Positions 21,719-33,914 of a stretch of DNA of 64,000 nt are shown in pieces. This DNA is from Lepus europaeus. Its lineage: Eukaryota; Chordata; Mammalia; Lagomorpha; Leporidae. Position numbers and translations under genes: made by a program. The stretch is from contig NC_084837.1 of assembly GCF_033115175.1 (NCBI RefSeq), positions 66,921,266 to 66,985,265 of the forward strand, read 5' to 3'. Within the stretch, counting starts at the first letter, position 1. Each line of letters begins with the position of its first letter. The notes under the pieces are model-generated. The model saw nothing but the letters and a program-made list of their open reading frames with translations. It ran no database searches and had not been told where the DNA came from.

Positions 21719-22317
21719 ACTTGCTCCTATAAATTTTTCAGGTTTTTATTTGTGGATTTTTTTTCTTTCCTTTCTTCTAGATTACTGATTCATTCTTACA
21801 GTTTTTTGTGTGTGTGTGTGTGTGTGGGGGGGATGTCTCTTGCAAGTCTTTTGATGTTTTCCATATATGGAGTGTTTTTTTTTTTTTTCTCTCTTTGGTT
21901 ACCTTCAACTTTTTGTTTTTGGTGTGTATGTGTCCTGGTACTTGTTTTGCTTTGGGTTTTCTGAAATTCTTAGATCTGTGATTTGGCATCTTTCATCAGT
22001 TTTGGAAAAGTATCAGCCATTCCTTCTTCAAATGTTTTTTCTGCTCTACCTACTCTCTTTTATCTGTTATTCCAATTACATATCTGTTAGATCATTTGAT
22101 GTAAGACAGCTTCTGAAGGCTCCATTCTGCTTTCTGCCCCTTCTCCTTTTCTGTTTATATTGCATTTTGGGTAATTTCTATTGACTTGTCTTGAAGTTCA
22201 CTGGTTCTTTCCTGGGTTGAATTGAGTCTATCAATGGGCCTGTCAGAGCCATTCTTCATATCTATTACCATGTTTTTCAGTTTTAGCATTTCCACTTGAC
22301 TCATTCCTTTTTTTCCC
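21719..22317 (-). mobile_element. L1M fragment, good match
   Basis: CAGCCATTCCTTCTTCAAAT, TTCCAATTACATATCTGTTA, GATCATTTGATGTAAGACAG, TCTATTGACTTGTCTTGAAG, TTCACTGGTTCTTTCCTGGG and TTCAGTTTTAGCATTTCCAC follow an old L1 antisense consensus in order. A GT microsatellite lies at about 21808-21826. Confidence 0.8.
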
Positions 22318-22395
22318 CTCAATATTTATTTATGTATTTATTTGAAAGGCAGCAGGAGAGACAGACAGACAGACACATACACACACACAGGACAG
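22318..22395 (-). mobile_element. C-SINE tail fragment
   Basis: TATTTATTTGAAAGGCAGCAGGAG with CAGACAGACAGACAC; the body is missing. Confidence 0.65.
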
Positions 22396-22419
22396 AAATC
22401 ATAGTTTAAAATAACGATG

Positions 22420-22696
22420 TGTTCGTTTATTTGACAAGCATAGAAACAGAGAGAGGGGGAAATCCTTATCTGCTGGCCCAGTGGCCAGGGACTGGGCCAG
22501 GCTGAGGCTGAAAGCCAGGATCTCAATCCAGGTCTCCCACGTGGATGGCAGAAACCCAGTTACTGAGCCATCACCACTGCCTCCCAAGATCTTCATTAGC
22601 AGGAAGATGGAATCACAAGCCAGAGGTAGGTGTCAAGCCCAGGCATCCAGATATGGAATGTGGGCATCTTAACCGCCAGGCCAAATGCCTACCTCC
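22420..22696 (-). mobile_element. C-SINE
   Basis: TTTATTTGACAAGCATAGAAAC, GGCCAGGGACTGGGCCAGGC, CATCTTAACCGCCAGGCCAA. Confidence 0.82.
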
Positions 22697-23166
22697 ATTG
22701 TTATTTTCACATCCTTTTCTGACATCTCCAACATCTGAAACACAGGTTTGTGTCTATTTTCTGTTGTTGTTGTTGTTTTATCTCTTGGTTTTTAGTCATT
22801 TGGCCCTGTTATTTTTAGAATGTCTTGTTATGTCAAATCAGATGCTGGACAGTGCACATGAAAATCTATAGATGCTCTGGATGATGTTACACATCTTTGA
22901 GGAGAGTCAGCATTTCTCTTGTCAGGCAGATACAGCAGAAATGAATTAGCTTAAACCTGTTGAGGCTTTGATTTAGGCTTGATTGTGCTGGTCAGTTCAG
23001 CTTTGAGTTTCCTTAGAGCACAGATTTAATTCCTGGGATGTTTCCTATTACTGGGCTATGTTTCTTTTATAGTCTCAGTTGAAGCCTGAGGCATTTATTA
23101 AGGTCCACATCCCTCAGTAGGGCTTGAAACAAATTTACCCACGCAGCTGCTGTAATCTCTTCCTAG
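22697..23166 (-). mobile_element. L1M fragment
   Basis: TTATTTTCACATCCTTTTC, TGACATCTCCAACATCTG and GATGCTGGACAGTGCACATG continue the antisense L1M series. Confidence 0.6.
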
Positions 23167-23167
23167 G

Positions 23168-23265
23168 TCTTTTTTTTTTTTTTTTTAAGATTTATTTATT
23201 TATTTGAAAGGCAGAGTTACAGAGAGACAGAGACACCCACACACAAACACACAACACATAGAGAC

Positions 23266-23305
<40 letters not shown>

Positions 23306-23503
23306 TTTCCATCCACTGGTTCACCTTCCAGACAGCCGCCAACAGCTGGAGCTGGCCTGATCTGAAGCCAGGAGCCTGGAGCCTTCTCTGGGTCTCCCAC
23401 ACTGGCCCAGGGGCCCAAAGACTTGGGTCATTCTCCACTGCCTTCCCAGGCCATAGCAGAGAGCTGGATCGGAAGTAGAGCAGCTAGGACTCGAACCGTC
23501 TTT
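23168..23503 (-). mobile_element. C-SINE with (GA)n
   Basis: T run, AAGATTTATTTATTTATTTG, GA microsatellite 23271-23303, CCCAAAGACTTGGGTCATTC; the tRNA-like head is cut at about 23503. Confidence 0.88.
23271..23303 (+). repeat. (GA)16 microsatellite
   Basis: Pure GA tract inside the C-SINE. Confidence 0.9.
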
Positions 23504-23852
23504 AACATTCTAATTGGCACTCTAACTACTTTGAACACTATTTTTTTTTTTTTAGATTTTATTTTGTTTGTTCAGTTTTTGGATGAGTTTCTTAGTGTTT
23601 TATCTTGAGCACATACAACTTATATGAGTTGGCCAATGACTTGGAAATTTGGTTGTAGGTTTTTGGGCTGCTTCTTCATGTTTTTTTTTTTTTTTTCCCC
23701 TTTGTATGATTTCCCCCCTCAAATTGCAGCCATTGTAACTGCTCCAAACTCGACCTTCTGTCTCTTAAACCTCATAAGATTGAGTATTATTTCTCTGCAT
23801 TCTGATTTGAAAAATAAAATACCCTCAGAAACACAGTCAGCACACTTGCATT

Positions 23853-24166
23853 TGGCACAGCATTAACTGCATTAATAACTTCATTTCGGACACAGCATCC
23901 CACATTGCAGTGTCTGGGTTTGAGTCTTCACTCCACTTCCAACTTCAGCTTCCTGGTAATGTGCACCTGGGAGGCAGCAGATGATGGCTTAAGCACTTGG
24001 GTTCTTGCTACCCATGTCGGAGACCTGGGTAGAGTTCCAGGCTCCTGGCTTTGGTCCAGCACTAGTTGTTGCAGGCATTTTGGTAGTGAACCAACAGATG
24101 GAAGATCTCTCTCTTTATGTATCTCTACTTTTGAAATAATAAAAATAAATAAATAATGTTTTAAAA
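23853..24166 (+). mobile_element. C-SINE, diverged
   Basis: GCACAGCATTAACTGC head, GATGGCTTAAGCACTTGGG, ACCAACAGATGGAAGATCTC, tail AATAAAAATAAATAAATAAT. Confidence 0.8.
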
Positions 24167-24243
24167 TTATTTTTAAAAACAAGAAAGTAAAGAGAAATGA
24201 AATTTCAGGGCTTAGGATGGTTAGGGCCTTAAAGAACTTGCTG

Positions 24244-24574
24244 GGGGCAGTGCTGTGGTGTAGCTGGTAAAGCCACTGCCTGCAGTGCTGGCATCCCATA
24301 TGGGCTCTGGTTCGAGTCCTAGCTGCTCCACTTCTGATCCCTCTCTCTGCTATAACCTGGGAAAGCAGTAGAAGATGGCCCAAGTGCTTGGGCCCCTGCA
24401 CCTGTGTGGGAGACCTGGAAGAAGCTCCTGGTTCCTGGCTTTGGATAGGCACAGCACCAGCCATTGTGGCCAAATGGGGAGTGAACCAGCAGATGGAAGA
24501 CCTCTCTCTACCTCTTCTCGTTTCTCTGTGTAACTCTGACTTTCAAATTAATAAATAAATCTTTATATATAAAA
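24244..24574 (+). mobile_element. C-SINE with 13-bp TSD
   Basis: GGGGCAGTGCTGTGGTGTAG to AATAAATAAATCTTTATATAT. Perfect TSD AAAGAACTTGCTG at 24231-24243 and 24575-24587. Confidence 0.95.
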
Positions 24575-24587
24575 AAAGAACTTGCTG

Positions 24588-25059
24588 TAAACAAGCAGGG
24601 CATTTCTCAAGTTAAGAAAAAAAAAACAAAAAGAAGAAGGACAAGGAGAAGGAGAAGAAAGAAAAGAGCTAGGATGAATGTGGAGCTCAACTCTTGTTTC
24701 CCTTCTCTCAAGGATCATTTATCCTCAAGTCCTTCCTCCACTGGTTGCTCTGCAATGCCTTTAAACTGTTTTTGTATATAAAAAAACAGGATGAGTAAAT
24801 ACCAACTATTCCATTAAGACTACAATTGGAAGGTCCTATATTGTCTCTAGTTCTGCTTGCTTCTACCAGTAAAAAAAGGAGAGATAAATGCAGGAAGAAT
24901 GATATCATCTATTACTTTTGCCCTAATTCTTTCCCAGAGGGGTGTGTAGCTGTCACTTTGTTTTCCAAGAATTGTTTTTAGCTTTAACACAATTATAAGG
25001 TTCAGCATCCATGGATATGACCAGAACTACCTCTGTTCCCGGCTCTGTCCTAATTAGCT
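24588..25059. other. intergenic, no gene seen
   Basis: A short purine tract (about 24608-24668) and otherwise unremarkable sequence. Confidence 0.4.
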
Positions 25060-25205
25060 TTTATGGCTTTAGATAAATTGCTCATCTTCTTTGAGTCTGT
25101 TTTCCTTTGTACTTAAAATAGGATTAGTAACTGACTTGCTTGCCTTACAGGAATATTATGAGGATGAACAGTGAAATTATAGAAAAATCTTATGGAAGAC
25201 TATAA
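25060..25205 (+). mobile_element. MIR fragment
   Basis: TTTATGGCTTTAGATAAATTG, CTTTGAGTCTGTTTTCCTTTG, AAAATAGGATTAGTAACTGAC, ATTATGAGGATGAA follow MIR order. Confidence 0.65.
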
Positions 25206-25269
25206 AGTGATGCAGAAACAGGCATCTATACTTAAATTCATAGCCAAGAAACAGCTCAGAACTAGAAGT

Positions 25270-25380
25270 GATGGTTTCAGGATTTGGAATTGACTGAATC
25301 ACTAACTAGCTGTTGATTCTGGGTAAATCATGTCCTTCCTGACCCATAATTTGACAGTTTATCAACCTCCCCTAGAAGTG
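25270..25380 (+). mobile_element. MIR fragment
   Basis: GATTTGGAATTGACTGAATC, ACTAACTAGCTGTTGATTCT, GGGTAAATCATGTCC match the MIR core. Confidence 0.55.
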
Positions 25381-26559
25381 ATATGACAGAAAACAAACAG
25401 TGGAGTCCAAATCAGTTAACTGAGGGGAGGCACCTGTAAGGGTAATTCTTTTCCTTCTCTTCCTCTTGGGAGTTGGCTTATGTCAACATCTGCATTTAAA
25501 AGAAACCTGGGTCTCTAGGGAAGGTGAGATGAGTGTTGTAGTCTGCAATTAGATGATGAAGAGGAGGTTCTTTACACTTTATTCAGGAAAAGAAAGAAGG
25601 AAGTAGGTGAGAGAAGATAGAGTTGTGATCGCTGGTATGATGTTACCTGGACAGGACACTAGGAAGTGCCTATCGTGATGCTTGGACCTGGTCCTCAAAA
25701 TGCCAATTATCTAAGGTAAAACTGAAATAAGGTGTGGGATACGGTGAGCAAGATATACTTCATAGTCATATAGAGATGACAATCAGGAATAAGCTCAAAA
25801 ATATCTGTAATCACATTTACTTGGAACACAGGTGTCTTATTTTCCTGAAAAGCTTCAAATAGCATCTTACAATTGCAAAGCCATCTTACTATTTTCCAAA
25901 ATGTTTCTCCTTATATTAAGTTAAATAAGTAACTTTCATAGTAATCTTATGAGATAGCATTAAGCAAGTGTGTGTGTGTGTGTGTGCATGGAACTAGGGA
26001 AACAGAAACATGTGTCCTCATTTTGATGACTGGAATCATTGTCTACACACTAAATAATCTAAGCCAGAATCCCAAGTTATTGTTGGTTTCATTTATTTTA
26101 CAGGTATTTACTGATTGCCTGGTACTGTGGCAGACTTGAGCCTGGAGATACAGAGATGAACAAGACAGAGAGCCTGTGCCTGAGGAGATCACAGTAAGTG
26201 GGAGACAAGTGAAATTTGGAGTCCTCTGTCTTCTGTCGAGTTCTGCAACAATGTGCTATGGTAGGAGCAGAGGGCAGGGGTTATAAGTCCTGTTGGAGGG
26301 AGTCAAAGGAGAGCTTCACTGAAAAGGGTGGACTTGAAGGAGTTTGTTAGGTCCATGTATAGGGTCAGGGTCTTAGAGGCAGAGGGAACAACATCCATGA
26401 ACAAAGTCTTTCAGTGCAAGGGAACACTGGGTGTTATGGAAATGACATTCACCTAAGTGTTACTGGAAGGTAGAATATGGCAGGAACAAGAACATTTTGG
26501 CCAATTCTGAAGATTTATCTTCTCCTCTTTGATTCATCCTCTCCATGACTGGTTAATCA
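25381..26559. other. intergenic, L2-like traces
   Basis: No gene. (GT)n at 25968-25986. About 26095-26210 (GGCAGACTTGAGCCTGGAG, ATACAGAGATGAACAAGACA) resembles an old mammalian interspersed repeat, possibly L2. Confidence 0.4.
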
Positions 26560-27200
26560 TGAAGTCCTACTACAGATTCATTTCCTTCTGTCTATCCTCT
26601 TTTGCTTTGTTTAGAGCCTTACCGTGTCCCACCTGAACCACTGCTTTTGTCTCCTGACTGGAAGGACTCTGTGTCGCTGGGGAGTATCTTTCCAATCCAT
26701 CTTCCTCCTGCTTCTCCCTTTTGTCCAGAAAAAGCCCAGACTTTGTAGCTCAGCCTACAAAGTCCATCTCTACCTGGTACTTGACTGCAACTCCAGATTG
26801 ATTTCCTATAGACCACCTGTGTCTTGCTCTTACATCCCCCTGTCCTTTTTTTTTTTTTTTTTACTTTGTTTTTATCTTTCTTTAATTCATTTCTCAGCAT
26901 TTTTCCTTCATTCTTTAACTTTTGTAGCATGCTTAACTGGTCAGGAAAGGTTGCTCCTCTGTGTCTTGTAGTGTTCTTCCCTGCACACACCCTTTTCCCT
27001 GTCAATGATCCCTTCATTACCTATCTAGACTCCAGGCTCAGGGTAAGGGTTCCAGCTCTGTGAAGCCTTTCACGATATATCAGTCTTCCCTCCTGATTTG
27101 TAAGTTCCTTTCTGTCAGAGACACTGCTTCATTCATCTTTGCATCTTTAGCACCCAAAAACAGTTGCTTGGGAAATAGTGGGTACTGAAGAAGTGACTGA
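26560..27200 (+). mobile_element. L2 LINE 3' portion
   Basis: Order of CCACCTGAACCACTGCTTTT, TTGTAGCTCAGCCTACAAAG, GAAGCCTTTCACGATATATC, TTTGTAAGTTCCTTTCTGTC, GGGAAATAGTGGGTACTG fits the L2 3' end. The short open frames here derive from this repeat. Confidence 0.6.
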
Positions 27201-28492
27201 ATGGGTTAATAACAGAATTCCTAACAGTCGTTTGGCACTGAATAATGTGCAGCTTTTATTTCTACTCTTTCTATGAAATGTCTTTTTAGTACAAAATGAT
27301 GGTAGGTTTTGAAGCTCGGAGACTTTTTTCTGAACATTTCTTTAACACACTACCCAAGCCTAGCCCAGTCATGAGGCATGCTTCCTCTGATGAGTCTGTG
27401 AGAAGTTCCTGCAGAGTTCTTAGCTCTACAAAATAGTCTTAAAGACATATAAATATTTAACTTGAGAGTTTCCCTCCTCCTCTCCAAGAGAAAGGGCAGG
27501 CACAGAGAAGGAGGGCCCAAGACACAAAACAACCAATGACAGGAGCCTCCCATCCCCCATGCTGGTTCTCCCTTGCCATTCTGTTTTTCCTTCAGTCCTT
27601 CCCTGAGGAGCCATTAGGAATCCCACAAGCTGGGGTAAGCAAGGGTGCCCGGGGGAGGGGAGGGCAGACACCCAGTTAGAAAATTTTTTTAATGGATCCT
27701 ATTTAGGCTAAACTCAAAACTCAAGTAAATTCTGGTCCTATACAGGAAGGGCCAAATTTACACAATAAAAATAGGGTCTATATGTTTCATGAAATTGTAT
27801 GTTTAATGCTTGAAGAGATCACATTTTTAAAAGCAGTTCTATGGGGAAGGAAATTTTCTGCAAAGTAAAGAAACATCTCAGAATGAATTTACATTACAAA
27901 TGTGAATGCTCATGTATTAGGTTACTTATTCTGAGGCTCAAATGTTTGCTTAAGCTTCTTGATTAATTTGGTTTTAAAGGTTTTGTTATTCAGGATCATT
28001 AATATTCATACCAATTATTCTAAATGTAGGTTTCCTACAGTCAAGAACTTGAAGGTCTGTTAATTTTTTCAGCAATATTTTGGGGGTCCAAGATTTTCCA
28101 GCTGTCTTCCTCTGTTTCTTTCCTATTTAACACAACTCATTGGGGCCACTCCTAGTTTAAAAGTAGACATCTATGACCTTCCCTGAGGGACCAAATAGGG
28201 TCTCTGTAGGTCAGGTCCTAGGGCCTGGAGAGCACACTCATCCCTTCTCTTCTCCTATCTTGATGCTCCTTCCTTAGCTATTAACAGTAGGAAACAGATT
28301 CTATATTTCATGACTTATGATATTAAAATGATACATCCAATCATCCTAACTCTTAGCTCTTAAAGAAATTGACTGACCTTCTAACATTTCTGTTTTTGTG
28401 ATTCTTGTGGGTAACTGGCCCTAAATATTCTTTCTTGCCCTACATGACAGAATGACCCGTTTTTCAGCCTTCATCCTGAATTTGTTTTTCAG
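27201..28492. other. region immediately upstream of first coding exon
   Basis: No repeat or exon could be assigned. The non-coding first exon and promoter of SLC28A2 must lie upstream of 28493, because that exon has a splice acceptor. I could not identify them; they may be here or further 5'. Confidence 0.4.
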
Positions 28493-28589
28493 GTGAGGAG
28501 AAGAGAAGATGGAGAAAGCCAGTGGAAGAAAGTCCCTTGCTCTGTCCACAGCAGAGAATGGCATAGAGAACGCAGGGCTGGAGCTCACG
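28493..28589 (+). CDS. SLC28A2 coding exon 1 (start codon)
   Basis: Acceptor TTTGTTTTTCAG precedes 28493, so a non-coding exon lies upstream. ATG is at 28509 with a strong context (A at -3, G at +4) and an in-frame TGA at 28494-28496. It encodes residues 1-27, starting [18 protein letters not shown]. Donor GTAATT. Confidence 0.95.
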
Positions 28590-31500
28590 GTAATTCTCCA
28601 GTCCCATGTCTGCAGTGCTGGGGCTACCCATGGCCTCCTGTAGGGTCCTTGGCTGCGCTCAGTCTCCACTGCCTCTGGCAGGGCTCCAGGACTGACCCTA
28701 CTCTTACTGTGCTTACAGGAGGAAGAGGTAAATTCTGAGCGAACCAGGAGGATGGAAGTGCAAGGACATAGTCTCAGGGATGATGTGAGGCCTGCCACTC
28801 ACCAAAGGTACCAGTGTTCCGGAATTCAGTTCAGTAGAACCTGAGGGCCAGGGATAAGATGAGTAAGAAGAGGTTGAAGCTAGCCCATCCTCAGAGTTTG
28901 TGGTTTTATTGTGGAGACTCATAACCACCCCATATTATATATGCATATATATATATTCTGAATAATTAATTAGTACATAAGCCTGAGCCATCAAACAGGC
29001 TTATCAGTGTTGGTTGGGCTCATAAAAATAGTAGCAACAATGATAAAAACAGCTAATGTTTATTTATTTGACAGGTAGAGTTATAGACAGTGAGAGAGAG
29101 AGAGACAGATAGAAAGATCTTCCTTCTGTTGGTTCACTCCCTAAATGGCCACTATGGCTGGCGCTGTGCTGATCCAAAGCCAGGAGCCAGGTGCTTTTTC
29201 CTGGTCTCCCATGTGGGTTCAGGAGCCCAAGCACTTGGGCCATTCTCCACTGCCCTCCCAGGCCACAGCAGAGAACTGGACTGGAAGAGGAGCAACCGGG
29301 ACTAGAACCCGGCACCCATATGGGATGCCGGTGCCGCAGGCGGAGGATTAACCAAGTGAGCCATGGTGCCAGCCCCCATATTTATTCTTTTTTAAGATTT
29401 TTATTTATTTATTTGACAGGTAGAGTTACAGACAGTGAGAGAGAGAGAGAGACAGATAGAAAGGCCTTCCTTCTGTTGGTTCACTACTCAAATAGCCGCA
29501 ACGGCCCGAGCTACGCCTATCTGAAGCCAGGAGTCAGGTGCTTCTTCCTGTCTCCCATGCGGGTGCAGGGGCCCTAGCACTTGGGCCATCCTCCACTGCC
29601 TTCCCCAGGCCACAGCAGAGAGCTTGACTGGAAGATGAGCAACCAGGACTAGAACCGGCGCCCATATGGGATGCCCGCGCCACAGGCGGAGGATTAACCT
29701 AGTGTGTGTACTAAGTATTATTCAGAGAGATGTATATAATTTGTTACAACAGGTGCATATTAACATCAATATCTTTCTAGAAGATATTGGAAATTAAATT
29801 ACCTAGATCATTAAAAAAAAAAAAAAGTCTTCTGGAATCCTTATGTTTGGGATGGGGAGGATAGGGAACCAGGGAGAAAAGAGAGAAAGACCAACTATGA
29901 CATATAATAAAGAAACTCAGAAGGTACAGTGCTTTAGAGTTAAATCAAAAAAGAAAGACTTCAAGAAGGAAGGTGCAGTCTCAGTGTTATGAGAACAGGG
30001 GTCAAGGAAGGAGGAGTGGGCAAAACAGCTTTGAATCTAATACTGGATTGGATCTCAGAAGTCATGCCAGAGAAAGCTGTTTGGGAAAAACAGGCCAGAT
30101 GCATACCATGTCCCATAGTGCAAGAAAAGGTCTGGTTCTATGAGAGAGCATTACTTTTATAAGGTCATACCTTGAGAAATTGAGAAGAGGGTAGTTTCCA
30201 AAGGGAATATAGATATAACTCAGGGTAGCTTCCAAACAAAAGAATATTCATATTTTTCTTCTGTTATTTATTTTTAAAAATATTTATTTATGTGAAAGGC
30301 AGAGTGACAGAGAGAGAGAAAGAGAGAGGGAGAGAGAGAGATTGAGAGAGATCATCACTCACTGGTTTACTTCCCAGTTGACCACAACAGCTGGGGTTGG
30401 GGCTGGGGCTGGTCCAGACTGAAGCCAGGGGCCAGGAATCCCATCTAGGTTCCCCAAGCACTTGGGCCATCACCCCTTGCTTTTCCAGGCACATTAGCAG
30501 GGAGCTGGATAGAAAGCAGAACAGCCAGGACTTGAACAGGCATTTTGATATGTGTTGCAAGCAGCAGCCTAACCCGCAGTGGTGTAACACTGATCCCCTC
30601 CTTCTGTTTCTTTATTTTTTTAAAGATTTATTTATTTATTTGAAAGGCAGAGTTACAGAGAGGCAGAGGCAGAGAGAGAAAGAGAGATCTTTTATCCGCT
30701 GGTTTACTTCCCAAATGGCCGCAACAGGGGGAGATGGGTTGATCCGAAGCCAGGAGCCTGGAGATTCTTCCAGGTCTCCAGAGTGGGTGTAGGGGCCCAA
30801 GTACTTAGACCATCTTACACTGATTTCCCAGGCCATTAGCAGGGAGCTGGATCATAACAGGAGCAGCCAGGACACTAACTGGCCACCCATATGGGATGCT
30901 GGCACTACAGGCAGAGGCTCAACTTACTACACCATAGCGTTGGCCCTGACTCTGAATTCTTTTGTTGAAAAAACTTCGTGGCTCCCCTTTGATTCCAGAA
31001 CAAAGGCCAACTCAGCTGTCTGCATTCAAGTCTCCTTACACCCCTGATCCTTCAACCATGACCTACTGTCAACTTGACTTTCCAGTGTTAATTCTTAAAT
31101 TCCCCTTCTAATTGCTACCCTGTGCTCTAGCAAAAGTCACCTATAATTCTTTATACATAACCCTTCATTTTCTGCCTCCAATGTCATGTCTTACATCATT
31201 GCTTCTGAGTGAATCATCTTCATTTTGCATCTTTCTGCCCAAATGTAATATATCTTTTAAGGCCCAATTCAATACAAGTCATGTTCATGATATCATCCCC
31301 AGTGCTGCTCCTCCTTAGTATTGCTGGCCCCAGTCCTAAGAGGTTGGTTTTTCCTCCAAAATTCCAGAACATTCTATCTGGTCCTCTCTCATAACATTTA
31401 AAACCTTTGACATTTTGTTATGGACTTCTATCCACATTGTATTTCTACATTGGCCTGCAAATACATGTGTATTTCATGTATTTATTTACCTTTACCTTTT

Positions 31501-33881
31501 ACCTCTTATAACTCCTGGGACAATATTTTACCCAAAGTATTTACTAAGGCTAACCATAACCCTAACCCTAATACTGAACCTAGCCCTAGCCCTAAGCCTA
31601 AGCCTAACCATAAACCTAACCTAAACCATAACTGCATAATATCCAAAGTTTAACAAATAGACTTTAATAAATTACTTATATATTTAGATAGCAGTCTATC
31701 AGTTATTCTTTCACGTACACATTTTAATTGGATTCTGTATTGATTTTTAAATATGCTATTCTTTTTTCCTTTTTTTTTTAAAAAAAAAAAAGATTTATTT
31801 ATTTACTTGAAAGGCAAAGTTTCAGAGAAAGAAGAGATGGAAGAATTTTCTAGCCACTGCTTCACTCCCCAAATGGCCACAGTGGCCAGGGCTGGGCCAG
31901 GGCTGGGCCAGGTGGAAGCTAGGAACCTGGAATGCCATCGGATTCTCTCACATGGATGGCAGGGGCCCAAGTACTTGGGCCATTTTCTGTTGCTTTCCCA
32001 GGCATGTTAGCAGGGAGTTTGATCTGAAGTGGAGCATCCGGGACTCATGCAGCCCTCATATAAGATGCTGATGTGCCATAGTGCAGGCCATTTTCTTGTT
32101 CTTTTGTTTGATTAACTCTGATGATCTGGGATTCTTTGTAGTATACAACATGAAATGTGGCCCTAAGCTTATACTTTTCCATACTGATATCCAGTTTCTC
32201 TGCAATACTTTCTAAATTTTGAGTTCTTTCTCTGTTCTGATTCTGCTTCAACTTTGGCATTCATTATGTTAATGTGATAGTTTGAGTCTATTTTTAATTA
32301 TTTGTTTCATTCAGATACTTCTGTATATATAATATATGATATCATAATTGTTTACACTGTACTTTTTAAAGATTTGGTGGGCCAACCCTTTGCATTAATT
32401 TTTCCTTTAAGAACATTCCTTGGGATACTTTGGGTTTATTTTTCAAATAAATTGTCTCATCAAGTTTCCAAATTGATGTTGTAGTACAGCTGATTAAGCA
32501 GCCTCTTGGGATGCCCATATCCTATAACAAAGTGCTGGTTCAAGTCACAGCTACTCTGCTTCTTATCTAGTTCCCTGCTAATGTGCTGGGAAGGCAGCAG
32601 ATGATGGCACAAGTGCTTGGATCCCTGCTGCCATCATGTAAAACCCAGATGGAGTCTGAGGCCCCTTACTTCCAGCCTGGCAAAGCCCTCGCTGTTGCAG
32701 TCATTTGAGGAGTAAATCAGCAGATGGAAAAATCTCTCTCTCCCTATCTTTCCCTCTCTGTCATCCTACCTTTCAAATGCATAAATAAATTTAAAAATTT
32801 TAAAAAATAATTCTGTGGGGAGTTATGCATTAAGATTATGTATTAATTTCAGAGTATTGTCCTCTTTATTCTCTGTAGTTTTCCAAATCAGGACAGTGAT
32901 TTAACTTCTTGTTTATTTATGTTCTCTACCTGCTGTTACACATACACGACTTTATTTTATTTTATTTTATTTAAAGATCTAGTTATTTATTTGAAAGTCA
33001 GAATTACAGAGAGGGAAAGAGGGACAGAGACAGAGATAGAGACAGATTTTCTACCTGCTAGTTCACTCCTCAAGTAGCTACAATGGCCAGGGCTGGGCCA
33101 GGCCAAAGCCAGGAGTTAGGAGCTTCTTCCAGGCTTCCATGTGGTTGGCAGCAGCCCAAACACTTGGGCCATCCTGCACTGCTTTTCTCAGGCCATTAGC
33201 AGAGAGGTGGATCAGAAGTGGAGCACCCAGGACTCAAACCAGTGCCCATGAGCACTTCAGTGTTACAGGCAGTGGCTTTACCCACCACGCCACAATGCTG
33301 GCATCTATGGTTTTATAAAATGAATGTCTTTGTCCTGACTTATACCATATTTCACTGTGTAACTTTTTTTGCGTTTTTTAAAAAATATTTATTTATTTAT
33401 TTGAAAGGCAGGGATATGGAGAGAGAGATACATATCTTCTATCTGCTGGTTTACTCCCCAAATGGCCACAATGGCCAGATCCAATGGCTGATCCAAAGCC
33501 AGGAGCCAAGGAGCTTCTTCCAGGTCTCCCATGTGAATGCAGGAGCCCAAGTACCTAAGCCATCTTCTGCTGCTTTCCCAGGCACATTAGCAGAGATTTG
33601 GATTAGAAGTGGAGCAGGAGGCTGGCGCTGTGGCGTAGCAGGTAAAGCTACCACCTGTAGTACCGGTATCCCATATGGGCGCCGGTTTGAGACCTGGCTG
33701 CTCCACTTCCAATTCAGCTCTCTGCTATGGCCTGGGAAAGCAGTAGAAGATGGCCCAAGGCCTTGGGCCCCTGCACCCACGTGGGAGACCTGGAGGAGGC
33801 TCCTGGCTCCTGGCTTTGGATCGGCACAGCTCCGGCCGTTGCAAACATCTGGGAAATGAACCAGCAGATGGAAGACCTCTC

Positions 33882-33914
<33 letters not shown>

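Noticed and set aside
31415-31653. Repetitive Asn/Pro/Lys- or Leu-rich open frames
   Set aside because: Produced by the telomere-like CCCTAA tract read in different frames.
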